This document shows, piece by piece, positions 33,709-41,900 of a DNA stretch of 64,000 nt. The notes beneath the pieces were generated by a model. That model saw only the letters and a program-made list of their open reading frames with translations. It searched no databases and was not told the DNA's origin. Origin of the DNA: Dehalococcoidia bacterium. GTDB lineage: Bacteria > Chloroflexota > Dehalococcoidia > Bin125. Numbering within the stretch: position 1 is the first letter of the stretch; every line of letters begins with the position of its first letter. The stretch spans positions 1 through 64,000 of the forward strand of contig JAJDYG010000012.1 in assembly GCA_022822855.1 (NCBI GenBank), read 5' to 3'. Position numbers and translations under genes: made by a program.

Positions 33709-33942
33709 GGCGTGCTCACACTTCTGTCTCAGCCAGATGATCCATGTTGGCGCAAGCCGACCCTGGTCAGAATGGCCCACGCCAATCGCAATGCCGCAAG
33801 CGATCGTTGCCCCGTGCTTGACACGGGGCAACGTGGAATGAGGCAGTGTGAACAAGCCCCAGGAGTGGGTTGGGTGTGGAGGAATGGGTTGGGTGCGGAG
33901 GGGACCCTCACCCTTACCCGCTCCCAGAGGGAGAGGGGACTC
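33708..33942. repeat. MITE-like element and 19-base tandem repeat
   Basis: Imperfect terminal inverted repeats GGGCGTGCTCACACT (33708-33722) and AGTGTGAACAAGCCC (33845-33859) enclose a 12-bp-stem hairpin CGTTGCCCCGTG/CACGGGGCAACG with loop CTTGA (33805-33833). A 19-base unit TGGGTTGGGTGYGGAGGRA is repeated twice at 33866-33903, then CTCCC/GGGAG hairpin DNA runs to the next gene's stop. Confidence 0.6.
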
Positions 33943-35109
33943 TTAGGCGCGAGGGAGGCCGAAGCCTCTCTGGGCGATGATGTTTCTCTGGAGCTCGTTT
34001 CCGCCCGCTCCGAAGGTGGGCATGACGGCGGCGAGGTAGCCGTTCTCGGCGGAGCCTTCGATTGGGGCGCGGCCGTCGTTGCCGTTGAGCTGGCCGTAGA
34101 GGCCCATGGCGTGCAGCGAGAAGTTCTGCAGGCGCTGCATCATCTCGGTCGAGAAGATCTTGACCTGGCTGGCCTCGTAGTTGGGTGATTCCTCGCGTTT
34201 AAGCATGTCGAGGATTCGGTAGCTGAGGTGCTGGAGCACTTCGAGCTGAATCTTGAAGTCGGCCATCGTGCCCTTGATCCCGGCGTCGTCGATCGGGCGG
34301 CCCATCGGCGTGTCGGACTTGGCCCAGTCCATCAGGCGGTCGTAGACGGCGCGGACCGAGGAGACGGTGAAGATCGAGATGCGCTCGCGGTCGAGGGCGT
34401 GGGCGGCGTAGTACCAGCCCCGGTTTTCCTCGCCGACGAGGACGTTGGTGGGGACGCGGACGTCCTCGAAGTAGACCTCGTTGGTGCGGTAGCCGGCCAT
34501 GGTCCAGAGCGGCTTGACGGTAATGCCGGCGGACTTCATGTCGACCAGCATCATCGAGACGCCGCGGTGCTTGGGCGCGTCTGGGTCCGTGCGGGTGGCG
34601 AGCCAGACGTACTCGCTGCGGTGTGCGCCGGAGGTGAAGCGCTTGATCCCGTTGAGGATGTAGTCGTCGCCGTCCTTGACGGCTCGGAGCTGGAGCGAGG
34701 CCAGATCGGAACCGGCGTCTGGCTCGGTGTAGCCGAGGGCGAATTCGACTTCGCCCCGGGCGATCGGCGGGAGGAAGCGCTCCTGCTGCTCGTCGGTGCC
34801 GAAGCGCATCAGGGTCGGTCCGACCTGCTGGGTGGCGACGGTCGCCTGGGGCGCCCCGGCGTAGTTCATCGCCTCCCAGAAGAGGTACTGCTCCTCGAGC
34901 GAGCGTTCCTGGCCGCCGTACTCGGCCGGCCAGGACATGGTGAGCCAGCCGCGATCCGCGAGCAGCCTGCGGAAGCCGCGCTCCTCGGTCATGGTGTCCG
35001 TCGTGGGGTCGCCGATGGTGGCGCGGAGTTCGGGCGTCCATTCCTGATCGAGGAACTCGTTGACCTCGGACTCGAAGGCGAGGGCCTTGTCGCTAAATCG
35101 GTATTCCAT
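33943..35109 (-). CDS. Acyl-CoA dehydrogenase
   Basis: 388 residues of the acyl-CoA dehydrogenase family: DRGWLTMSWPAEYGGQERSL, ALGYTEPDAGSDLASL (FAD/substrate motif), NGIKRFTSGAH, and the C-terminal GAGGNELQRNIIAQRGFGLP. It would form an alpha-beta double bond using FAD and pass electrons to an electron-transfer flavoprotein. The position of the usual catalytic glutamate is taken by the AAVMPTFGAGG segment, so I cannot name the base. It stands alone between repeat-rich regions. Confidence 0.87.
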   Translation of the reverse strand: MEYRFSDKALAFESEVNEFLDQEWTPELRATIGDPTTDTMTEERGFRRLLADRGWLTMSWPAEYGGQERSLEEQYLFWEAMNYAGAPQATVATQQVGPTLMRFGTDEQQERFLPPIARGEVEFALGYTEPDAGSDLASLQLRAVKDGDDYILNGIKRFTSGAHRSEYVWLATRTDPDAPKHRGVSMMLVDMKSAGITVKPLWTMAGYRTNEVYFEDVRVPTNVLVGEENRGWYYAAHALDRERISIFTVSSVRAVYDRLMDWAKSDTPMGRPIDDAGIKGTMADFKIQLEVLQHLSYRILDMLKREESPNYEASQVKIFSTEMMQRLQNFSLHAMGLYGQLNGNDGRAPIEGSAENGYLAAVMPTFGAGGNELQRNIIAQRGFGLPRA

Positions 35110-35736
35110 GTGGCGTGCTCCCTGGGAGGCGCAAAGGGCTATCAGTGCTGATTCGCTTGAATGTTATCGCAGGCGCCAGGAGCATCTCCGCCTCTAGAGT
35201 CCTGCGCGCAAATCCCCTGTACCCTCTCCCCCCGCAGAGCGGGGGGAGATGCCGTAGGCAGAGGGGGGCTTCCCGTCGCCCCTACCAGATAGGCGCTGCC
35301 GCTGAGCCTCTCCAGGCCCTACGGGCCCGCGTCCTACTCGTAGCGGGAAGCGGGTTTACGCCCAGGTCTCCTCTAGGAAGAGCCTGCCCCGCACTTGATG
35401 CGGTGGAGGAGGCCGCCCGACATCGGCAACCACCAACCAGCCGACAGACCCACCCCCTCCCTCCGATGCCCCGTGCTTGCCTGCCCCGCACTTGATGCGG
35501 GGACACGGGGCCCAGACCACCCACCTCCGCCACGGCAATGCCGTCCGCCTCAGCAACAACCCTCGCCCCCTCCCCCAGTAACGCCTACGCCCAATTCGAT
35601 TCGGAACACCATACCGTTCTGGTAGGGGCGACCCTGGATTTCGCGCAGGTCTCCTCCAGGCGAATGTCCCTCCGTAAACCTCGAAACACTCATCCCACCC
35701 AGGACGCACTAACGTTCATACAGAACAGGAGTGCGC
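35110..35736. repeat. Repeat-rich intergenic region upstream of second helix-turn-helix gene
   Basis: Nothing codes convincingly in these 627 bases. 35225-35270 is an inverted member of the CTCTGCC/GGCATCTCCC repeat family. At 35468-35512 one hairpin, CCCCGCA-CTTGA-TGCGGGG, is nested inside another, CCCCGTGCTTG...ACACGGGG. 35511-35562 is the inverted counterpart of the cassette upstream of the gene at 1-380. CGCAGGTCTCCTCCAGG near 35647 echoes 35369. Confidence 0.7.
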
Positions 35737-36669
35737 GTGTACATCACCCACCAACGACGACAACGCATGGTCAACGCCCACCACCTGCGCCAGCGCGGAC
35801 GCTCCCTCGCCCAGAGCGCCAAAATCCTCGGCGTCTCCAAGGCCACCGTCCACGCCGACCTCAAGCTGCTCGAAACCCACTGGAGCATCGTCGCCGAACT
35901 AACCCACGACGACATCCTGCTCGACCAGGTCGAGCGACTCAACCAGCGTCTCGTCAACCTGCTCCAGCTCGGACCAGCCGACCTGATCGAACAGGTCGGC
36001 CTGCCCAGGGACATGCGCGTCAGCCTCGCCGAGATGACCCGCCTCTACGCCGTCCACCAGCAGACGATCAACACCGCCGCCCGCGAACTCCGGCTCCTGC
36101 TCCGCGAACTCCGACCCGAGACCCGCCGCCGCGCCGACGAGATCATCGACATCGAACTCGTCGATGACGCCCCGGAGCAGCTCGCCGAACCTGAACAGGC
36201 CGATCAACCTGAACAGGGCTGGACCAGGCTGAACGATCCTGACCGCTCCGAACCCGCGATCCCCAGCGAAACACTGGAAATCGGGCCCTCAGACCCCGCA
36301 AAGGGAAAATCGGCTGAACACCTGACCGATCCTCTCCCCAGAAACACCGGACGCAACAAACCCTGCCCCTGCAACAGTGGCAAGAAACGCAAACACTGCC
36401 ATCCGCAGTCCCAGTCAAGACCTCCCCCTGATCCCGCTTCCCCCTCCCAGGGGGAAGCTGTCGCGGAGCGACTGAAGGGGGTCCCCCCGTTGCAAAGCTC
36501 TCAGGCAGACGGCCACCCCGCCGAATGGACCGAAGCCCAACGCCTCACCCAACAATGCATCGACGCGAAACAGGCCGGCGACGCATTAGGCGAAATCGCA
36601 GCCCTCAAGAGGCTCGCAGAGCACTACGGCATGTTCCCCGACTCCCGACGCCACGCCCCAGCCGCCTAG
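35737..36669 (+). CDS. Helix-turn-helix protein with SEC-C zinc motif
   Basis: 310 residues. Residues 8-50 form a helix-turn-helix (AKILGVSKATVHADLKLLET), followed by a long helical region to about 140, an acidic Glu/Gln-rich linker, and a SEC-C zinc motif NKPCPCNSGKKRKHCH near residue 215. After that the frame runs in-frame through a copy of an intergenic repeat (about 36420-36495, PSQGEAVAERLKGVPP) before a helical tail. GTG at 35737 has AGGAG five bases upstream and aligns exactly with the paralog at 1-380. Role unknown; DNA binding inferred. Confidence 0.75.
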   Translation: MYITHQRRQRMVNAHHLRQRGRSLAQSAKILGVSKATVHADLKLLETHWSIVAELTHDDILLDQVERLNQRLVNLLQLGPADLIEQVGLPRDMRVSLAEMTRLYAVHQQTINTAARELRLLLRELRPETRRRADEIIDIELVDDAPEQLAEPEQADQPEQGWTRLNDPDRSEPAIPSETLEIGPSDPAKGKSAEHLTDPLPRNTGRNKPCPCNSGKKRKHCHPQSQSRPPPDPASPSQGEAVAERLKGVPPLQSSQADGHPAEWTEAQRLTQQCIDAKQAGDALGEIAALKRLAEHYGMFPDSRRHAPAA

Positions 36670-36955
36670 TCGACGCCCCGCGTCCGTTGCCAGGCGTCCG
36701 TTGCCCCCTTACTCGTTGCCCCGTGCCCGTTGCCTCTCGTCCGTCGCCCCTCGTCCGTTGCCCCGTGCTTGACACGGGGCCCAGGGCAACCAGGCTTGTG
36801 CGCGAAACGCCGTTGGCCTCAGCAGGATGCGCGTGCGCGAGTCTGCCCTCCCCACGACTGAGCCAGGGATCGCCTCGTCACTCCGCTCGAAAATCGAGGT
36901 CTGGGCCCCGTGTCAAGCACGGGCCGACGAGCTATCAGGCAGGTGTGAAGAAGCC
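36670..36955. repeat. 14-base tandem array and TCAAG-loop hairpins
   Basis: GTTGCC (or GTCGCC) recurs at 36686, 36700, 36715, 36729, 36743 and 36757, spacing 14-15 bases, giving a minisatellite with consensus near CGTCCGTTGCCCCT. It runs into hairpin CCCCGTG-CTTGA-CACGGGG (36761-36779), then another copy of the cassette at about 36780-36825 and a hairpin at 36906-36924. No gene seen. Confidence 0.7.
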
Positions 36956-38341
36956 CTACGAGCGAGCCTTGTTCGGCGCGGCCCTGAGAATGAAGTTGGC
37001 GGCTCCGTTGAGGGCGATTCGGCCTGCCCGGACCGTTTGCACGACCGGTTCGGGGGGATGCTGGGGGACGCGAGCTCGGAGGATGACCGGGCGGAAGAGG
37101 ATGATCGCGGCGAGGATGGCGAGGACCGCGAAGGACATCGGCGGGAAGAGGGTTTCCATGGTCAACGACTGCGCAACGGCGCCGAGGGGCAGGCCGACGG
37201 CCTGGGCGATGCCCATCCCGAGGAAGATGAGGCCCATGATCCGGCCGCGCATCTCGTTGGGTGTTTCGTAGGCGAGGGTGGCGTTGGCGGAGACCATCGC
37301 GACCGACATGCCGACGCCGAGCAGAAGGTTGCCCATCATCGCGTTGATCTGGCTGGGCGGATTGGTGAAGACGACGAATCCGAGGGCCATGACGATGACG
37401 CCGAGTCCGGTCAGGAGTCCCTTGCGCTCGATCCAGGAGAAGCGGACGAGGATCAGCGAGGCGACCATCGCGCCGCCGCCCCAGAACACGGCGATGTAGC
37501 TGAACTGGGACCAGGTCGCGCCGACGACCTTGGTCACCCATTGCGGCCCGAGGGTGCCGGTAGGCGGCATGATCAGCGACATCATCAGGACCACGATCAG
37601 GACGGTCCAAAGGATGACAGCCTTGGAGCGGGCGAAGCGGAGGCCGGCGGCGATGTCACGGACGGCCTGTCCGGCGCCCTGTCCCTGGCGGGCGGCGAGG
37701 TGAGCGGCGGAGAAAACGGTGCGGTACGACATCATCGCGAGGATGAGGACCTCGCCGAGGTGTCCGCAGGCGGAGATAGCGAAGACGGTGCCGTGGCCGA
37801 GGTGATCGATCAGCAGACCGGAGGCGAAGATCGAGATCGGCATGGCGAGCTGCATCGCGGCGGAGTTCAGCGCAATCCCGGCCGGGGTGAGACGCGGGCC
37901 GAGGATCTCGGGCGTGATCGCGTTCCGGGTCGGACCGTCGATGGCGTGGGCGGACGAGGCGACGATCGTGAGCGCGAAGAAGATGATGATGTCGGTGCTG
38001 GTACCGGATCCGGTCCACATCACGACCGCGATCAGGATGTTGCTGACGAACGCGACGGCCTGCGTGACCATGAGCAGGCGTCGGCGATCGAAGCGGTCGG
38101 CGAGCGCGCCGCCGAAGAGTCCGAAGCCGATCATCCCGAGTCCGCGGATCGTCCCGATCGCGCCGACCATGATGATCTCGACACTTTCGTCGGCGACGAA
38201 CTGGATCCAGGCGATCGAGGCGACGAACTGGAGGGGCATCATCGACTGGCCGACGACGAAGCCGGTCAGCAGGAGGCGGAACTCGCGCAGGCGGAACGGC
38301 TCCATCATGCCGGGTCGTGCCGGAGGCGGGGATGCGCTCAT
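36956..38341 (-). CDS. Major facilitator superfamily transporter
   Basis: 461 residues with about 12 membrane helices. The family motif between helices 2 and 3 is GGALADRFDRRRLLM, and the second half has a matching loop (NEMRGRIMGLIFLGMG). It resembles MFS exporters of the DHA/enterobactin-exporter kind. The ATG at 38341 overlaps the methyltransferase stop in ATGA, making this the last gene of the selenoprotein operon, so it could export the product or import the substrate of that pathway (inference). Confidence 0.87.
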   Translation of the reverse strand: MSASPPPARPGMMEPFRLREFRLLLTGFVVGQSMMPLQFVASIAWIQFVADESVEIIMVGAIGTIRGLGMIGFGLFGGALADRFDRRRLLMVTQAVAFVSNILIAVVMWTGSGTSTDIIIFFALTIVASSAHAIDGPTRNAITPEILGPRLTPAGIALNSAAMQLAMPISIFASGLLIDHLGHGTVFAISACGHLGEVLILAMMSYRTVFSAAHLAARQGQGAGQAVRDIAAGLRFARSKAVILWTVLIVVLMMSLIMPPTGTLGPQWVTKVVGATWSQFSYIAVFWGGGAMVASLILVRFSWIERKGLLTGLGVIVMALGFVVFTNPPSQINAMMGNLLLGVGMSVAMVSANATLAYETPNEMRGRIMGLIFLGMGIAQAVGLPLGAVAQSLTMETLFPPMSFAVLAILAAIILFRPVILRARVPQHPPEPVVQTVRAGRIALNGAANFILRAAPNKARS

Positions 38342-38958
38342 GTGGATAGTTTCGCGGCTTCGAGCACGGTGTGTCGCGGCCCCTGGTGAACTTTACGGAC
38401 TTGACCCTTGCCGAAGATGTCGGCGAGCCGGCGCTGGAGGTATCGGCGCAGGCCGTTGACGGCGACGAGGGCGAGGGAGCCTCCATCCTTCAACGCGTCA
38501 TAAGCGTCGAGAAGAAGCTGGTCGATAGCGTCGTTGCCGGCCTGGGCCGGCAGGTTGGAGACGACGAGATCGTAGGTCGCCGCGTTGGCCTGAATCTCGC
38601 GGATGCCGTCGCTCAACGTCGCGGATGCGTTGTCGAGGCGGTTTCGCTTGATGTTGTCCGCGGCGGCCTCGACGGCTCGGATGTCGGTGTCGACCATGTC
38701 GACCTGAGAGGTCGGCCAGCGGGCGGCGAGGCTGAGTCCGATGGCTCCGTAGCCGCAGCCGAGATCGAGGACTCGTTGCAGCGGCGAGAGGTCATCGAGC
38801 TGTCGCAGGAGCAGAGCGGTGCCCTCGTCGATGGCCCTGGCGGAGAAGAGTCCGTGGCGGGTCGTCAGCTCGAGGGTTCGTTCCCCTGCCTCGATGACGA
38901 CGACCGGTTGCCGGGCGAGGTGTTCGCGGAGGGCGGCGAGGTGTTCGGAGTCGGTCAT
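38338..38958 (-). CDS. SAM-dependent methyltransferase, MTS (RsmC/RlmG-like) fold
   Basis: 206 residues. The SAM motif is VLDLGCGYGAIGLSLA, the acidic loop VDMVDTDIRAVEAA, and the catalytic-site motif is NLPAQAG in the position where RsmC/HemK-type enzymes have NPPF. This group methylates exocyclic amines in RNA or proteins as well as small molecules. Placed between the paralog gene (8-base gap) and the MFS gene (4-base overlap), its target may be a small molecule of the operon's pathway or an unrelated RNA. Confidence 0.82.
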   Translation of the reverse strand: MTDSEHLAALREHLARQPVVVIEAGERTLELTTRHGLFSARAIDEGTALLLRQLDDLSPLQRVLDLGCGYGAIGLSLAARWPTSQVDMVDTDIRAVEAAADNIKRNRLDNASATLSDGIREIQANAATYDLVVSNLPAQAGNDAIDQLLLDAYDALKDGGSLALVAVNGLRRYLQRRLADIFGKGQVRKVHQGPRHTVLEAAKLST

Positions 38959-38966
38959 GGGGAGGG

Positions 38967-40058
38967 TCAGGCCGGATCGATTCGTCTGGAGACCGGAATG
39001 AAGTCATCCATGTGCTCGGGGTCCATGCGTCGGACGATGCCGGGGTAGATGCCGGTTCGCTTGCCGGCATTGGCTCCGGCGACGACGAGTTGAATGTGTG
39101 AGGGATGGGAGACCTTTGACATGAGCCGGTCGAGATCGGCGTCGGTGATGCCTTCCCGTTTGCGCGTCGATTCGGTGATTCCGCCGCCGACCTTGTCGGT
39201 GGCGAGGCGTTCTCGGATCGGCAGAGCCGTGAGTTGCATGATCGCATCGCGGACATCGTGCTTGGTCCAGCCGTCGCGGCGGAAGACCTCGGCATGCTCG
39301 GGGCTGACGACGAGCATTGAGGGGCCGATCTGACCGTTGGGACTGAAGATCTTCTGGAAGCCCATAGCGATCGAGCCGACGAGGGCGCGAGCGGTGCGGC
39401 TGTACTCGTCGATGCAGAGTCGCGGTCCTCCGATGACGGGCAGGAGCGTGACGACGCTGTCGTCGGGGTCGTAGCCGTGTTCGACGTGGAGCGGCGGCCA
39501 GGGCGAGGCGTCCTCGTGCTCGGCGAATGTGAGGGTGAACTTGTGGGCTCCGCCCTGGACGGTCTGATCGATCTCTCCTTCTCGGGATCCGCCGATGTTG
39601 CGCAGGACGAGACGCAGGGCGCGTCCGATGGTCATGTTGGCTCGATTGCCCTGACCGAGTGCGTTGAGTCCCCAGTTCATGCCGATTCGCTCGCGGATCG
39701 GTCCGTTGACGATGATCATCGGCGCGATGCCGTCGGTGCTGGCGATCGTGCCGTGCAGGGGGAAGTGGCCGCCGGCGGCGGCCTCGACGGCGGCGAGGAT
39801 GACGGGCAGGTACTCGGGCTTCGCTCCAGCGGCGACGGCGTTGATGGCGACTTTCTCAACCGTTGCCGGCACGTAGTTGGGAGGAATGCGGCCGATCACC
39901 TCGGAGTGCGCTCGGTGGGTTCCGGCCAGCATTCGCTCGACGCGTGCGCGGGTGGGCGGGACGAGCGGGAGGCCGTCGGTCATGCCCTGGTCGAACATAA
40001 ACTCATAGACATCGTCATGTTCGGCGATGTCTAAGGCTCGTGCTCGCGGTTGGATCAT
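38967..40058 (-). CDS. DGLP-PPT family protein (paralog 1 of 3), unknown
   Basis: 363 residues. I do not recognise an assigned function. It opens near EHDDVYEFMFDQGMTDGLPL and VPPTRARV (residues 14-40), then VEKVAINAVAAGAKPEY, GNRANMTIGRALRLVLRNIG, SPEHAEVFRRDGW and AGANAGKRTGIYPG. These blocks recur in the proteins at 40055 and 41901, so three paralogs lie in one operon with the UGSC selenoprotein. No cysteine pair, membrane helix or signal is seen, so it is probably cytoplasmic. ATG at 40058 overlaps the previous stop. Confidence 0.85.
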   Translation of the reverse strand: MIQPRARALDIAEHDDVYEFMFDQGMTDGLPLVPPTRARVERMLAGTHRAHSEVIGRIPPNYVPATVEKVAINAVAAGAKPEYLPVILAAVEAAAGGHFPLHGTIASTDGIAPMIIVNGPIRERIGMNWGLNALGQGNRANMTIGRALRLVLRNIGGSREGEIDQTVQGGAHKFTLTFAEHEDASPWPPLHVEHGYDPDDSVVTLLPVIGGPRLCIDEYSRTARALVGSIAMGFQKIFSPNGQIGPSMLVVSPEHAEVFRRDGWTKHDVRDAIMQLTALPIRERLATDKVGGGITESTRKREGITDADLDRLMSKVSHPSHIQLVVAGANAGKRTGIYPGIVRRMDPEHMDDFIPVSRRIDPA

Positions 40059-41164
40059 GAACGGACGCGGGCGGAGGGGGGCACGAATGTGGGCGGAGGA
40101 GCGGCGGGGTTGCCGTCGCCGAAGATGCCCTGGTAGATGCTGGTCCACTTGCCGGCGTGGCTGCCGGCGACGGTGATCGCGATGAAGGACGGATCGGCGA
40201 CCTTGGACAGTGGCATGTCGAGGTCTGCTTCGGTCAGTCCGTACTTCTCGGGCAGGTACTCGCCGATCCCGCCGCCCATGGTGGACGAGGCGAGGCGCTC
40301 GCGGAGGGGCAGCGCGGTGAATTCCATGATCGCTTCGCGGATGTTGTCCTTAGACCATCCGCTGGCGCGATAGACGTCCGCGTGTTCCGGGCTGACCACG
40401 AACATCGAGGGCGTAACCTGGCCTCGGGGCTTGAGCACCTGCTGGAAGGCCATGGCGATCGAGCCGGTCAGCGAGCGGGCGTTGCGGCTGTACTGATCGA
40501 TGCAGACGCGCGGGCCGCCGGTGATGGGGATGAGCGAGACGACGCTGTCGTCGGGTTCGTAGCCGTACTCGACGTGGAACGGATCCCAGGGAGAGTAGTC
40601 CTCATCTTCGGCGTAGCTGAGGGTCCACTTGTGTCCTCCGCCCTGGATGGCCTGCTCGATCTCTCCGGGCACGGCGCCGCCGATGTTCCGAAGCATCAGG
40701 CGTAAGGCTCGGCCCAGCGTGGAGTTGGCCCGGTTGCCCTGTCCAAGGGCGTTGAGTCCCCAGTTCATGCCGATCTGTTCCCGAACGGGTCCGTTGACGA
40801 GCATCATCGGGGCGAGGCCGGCGGTCGTGGCGATTGAACCGTGGAGTGGGAACTGTCCGCCGGCCGCGGCCTCGACCGAGGCGAGGACGGTGGGGAAGTA
40901 CTCGGGCTTGCAGCCGGCCATCACGGCGTTGATCGCCGCCTTTTCGACGGTCATCGGCGCCAGATTCGGCGGGAGAGTTGCGACGACCTTCTGGGGGTCG
41001 GCCCAGTGCTCGGGCGAGCAGGCGAGCATCCGGTCGACACGCTCGCGGGTCGGCGGAACGACGGGCAGGCCGTCGGTGATGCCCTGCGAGAACATGAACT
41101 CGTAGACATCGTCGTGGTCGGCGATTTCGATGATTCTCGAGTAGAAGTCGGTGTCGCCGGACAC
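40055..41164 (-). CDS. DGLP-PPT family protein (paralog 2 of 3), unknown
   Basis: 369 residues, full-length match to its downstream neighbour: DDVYEFMFSQGITDGLPVV, VEKAAINAVMAGCKPEY, GNRANSTLGRALRLMLRNIG, SPEHADVYRASGWSKDN, AGSHAGKWTSIYQG. The start is GTG at 41164 after AAGG. The upstream gap to the selenoprotein gene (116 bases) is filled mostly by a repeat element at 41196-41240. The two short-form paralogs may act as a heteromer; biochemical function is unknown. Confidence 0.85.
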   Translation of the reverse strand: MSGDTDFYSRIIEIADHDDVYEFMFSQGITDGLPVVPPTRERVDRMLACSPEHWADPQKVVATLPPNLAPMTVEKAAINAVMAGCKPEYFPTVLASVEAAAGGQFPLHGSIATTAGLAPMMLVNGPVREQIGMNWGLNALGQGNRANSTLGRALRLMLRNIGGAVPGEIEQAIQGGGHKWTLSYAEDEDYSPWDPFHVEYGYEPDDSVVSLIPITGGPRVCIDQYSRNARSLTGSIAMAFQQVLKPRGQVTPSMFVVSPEHADVYRASGWSKDNIREAIMEFTALPLRERLASSTMGGGIGEYLPEKYGLTEADLDMPLSKVADPSFIAITVAGSHAGKWTSIYQGIFGDGNPAAPPPTFVPPSARVRS

Positions 41165-41195
41165 GTTAGTGCCTTGTCAGATGGCGTTGAGGGGA

Positions 41196-41240
41196 ACCCC
41201 CCTCTGCCTTCGGCATCTCCCCCCGCGAAGCGGGGGGAGA
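41196..41240. repeat. CTCTGCC-type intergenic repeat within the selenoprotein operon
   Basis: CCCCCCTCTGCCTTCGGCAT, continuing to CTCCCCCC and CGGGGGGAGA, with internal inverted repeats. The same family occurs at 9594-9640, 35225-35270 and 44668-44732. Here it lies between two genes of one probable operon, so it may act as a processing or attenuation hairpin. Confidence 0.7.
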
Positions 41241-41280
41241 AAGGAAAACGGCGTTCGGCCCCAACGGTCGGAGTTGGGGA

Positions 41281-41811
41281 TTACTCCACGGGCGCCATGA
41301 GGGTGTCGAGGATTTCGTCGACGAAGCGTTCGGCATGTTCGTGCATTTCCGCGTCGGTCCGGTCCTGCATTGGATGCGGGATGAAGACGCGGCGGACCTC
41401 TTCGAGTCCGAGGCGTTCGGCCTGGTGGCTGGCGGCCTTGATGAACTCAGAGGTGGCGACGAAGACGCTGGGCTTGCCCTGCAGTTCGAAGAAGACGGTG
41501 TCGTGCACACTGCACGTCGTGCAGGATCCTCAATCGGCGAGCGCTTCGATGACGAAGTCGCACTCCTCCAGGATCTCATCTTTGATCGGTTGCGGGGCGG
41601 GCTTGGCGACGGTCGGCTTCATGAAGCGGCGCGTCTCGATGCCGGGCGCGCGCTCGTGCAGGAGTTCCTCGAGTCGGTTGAGGAAAACGTCGCCGCGCGG
41701 CTTTGAGATGTCGAGCAGGGCGATCGTCCCATGCAGCGCCTCGGGGCGCGGCGTGAGGGAGCGCTTGATCGGCACTCGTTCGTCGGTTGGGTCAAGGATC
41801 TGGGTAACCAT
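41281..41811 (-). CDS. UGSC-family selenoprotein (in-frame TGA as selenocysteine)
   Basis: The frame opened by the ATG at 41811 meets TGA at 41532-41530 and continues in the same frame to 41281. Reading TGA as selenocysteine gives 176 residues with Sec94 in ALAD-U-GSCTTCSVHDTVFF, the UGSC motif of a selenoprotein family first seen in marine metagenome surveys. Downstream residues KPSVFVATSEFIKAA and VFIPHPMQDRTDAEM are coherent protein. Sec94 and Cys97 form a UxxC redox pair, with Cys100 next. The site also resembles the UxxCxxC site of GrdB of glycine reductase. A hairpin follows the TGA. Annotated by standard tools, this would appear as two short genes. Function unknown. Confidence 0.88.
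41502..41524 (-). promoter_or_regulatory. Candidate bacterial SECIS hairpin
   Basis: Counting U of UGA as 1, nucleotides 17-31 form CGUGCA-GUG-UGCACG, a 6-bp stem whose loop begins with G at 23, the distance and loop-G expected for a bacterial SECIS. The UGCA arms at 19-22 and 26-29 occupy nearly the same positions as in E. coli fdhF. An overlapping alternative stem, CUGCAC-GAC-GUGCAG at 9-23, excludes the first. Confidence 0.6.
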
Positions 41812-41900
41812 TGGACCTCTCCATCAACGCGCCGTCTGCAGGGTTGCGACGCGTCGTGTGCTGTGTTGCAGTCTACTCTTCCCGCCGATCGGGGACCGAT

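Noticed and set aside
36827..38389. 520-codon plus-strand frame opposite the MFS transporter
   Set aside because: Composition is Asp/Arg/Gly-rich low complexity, typical of an antisense reading of a GC-rich membrane protein gene.
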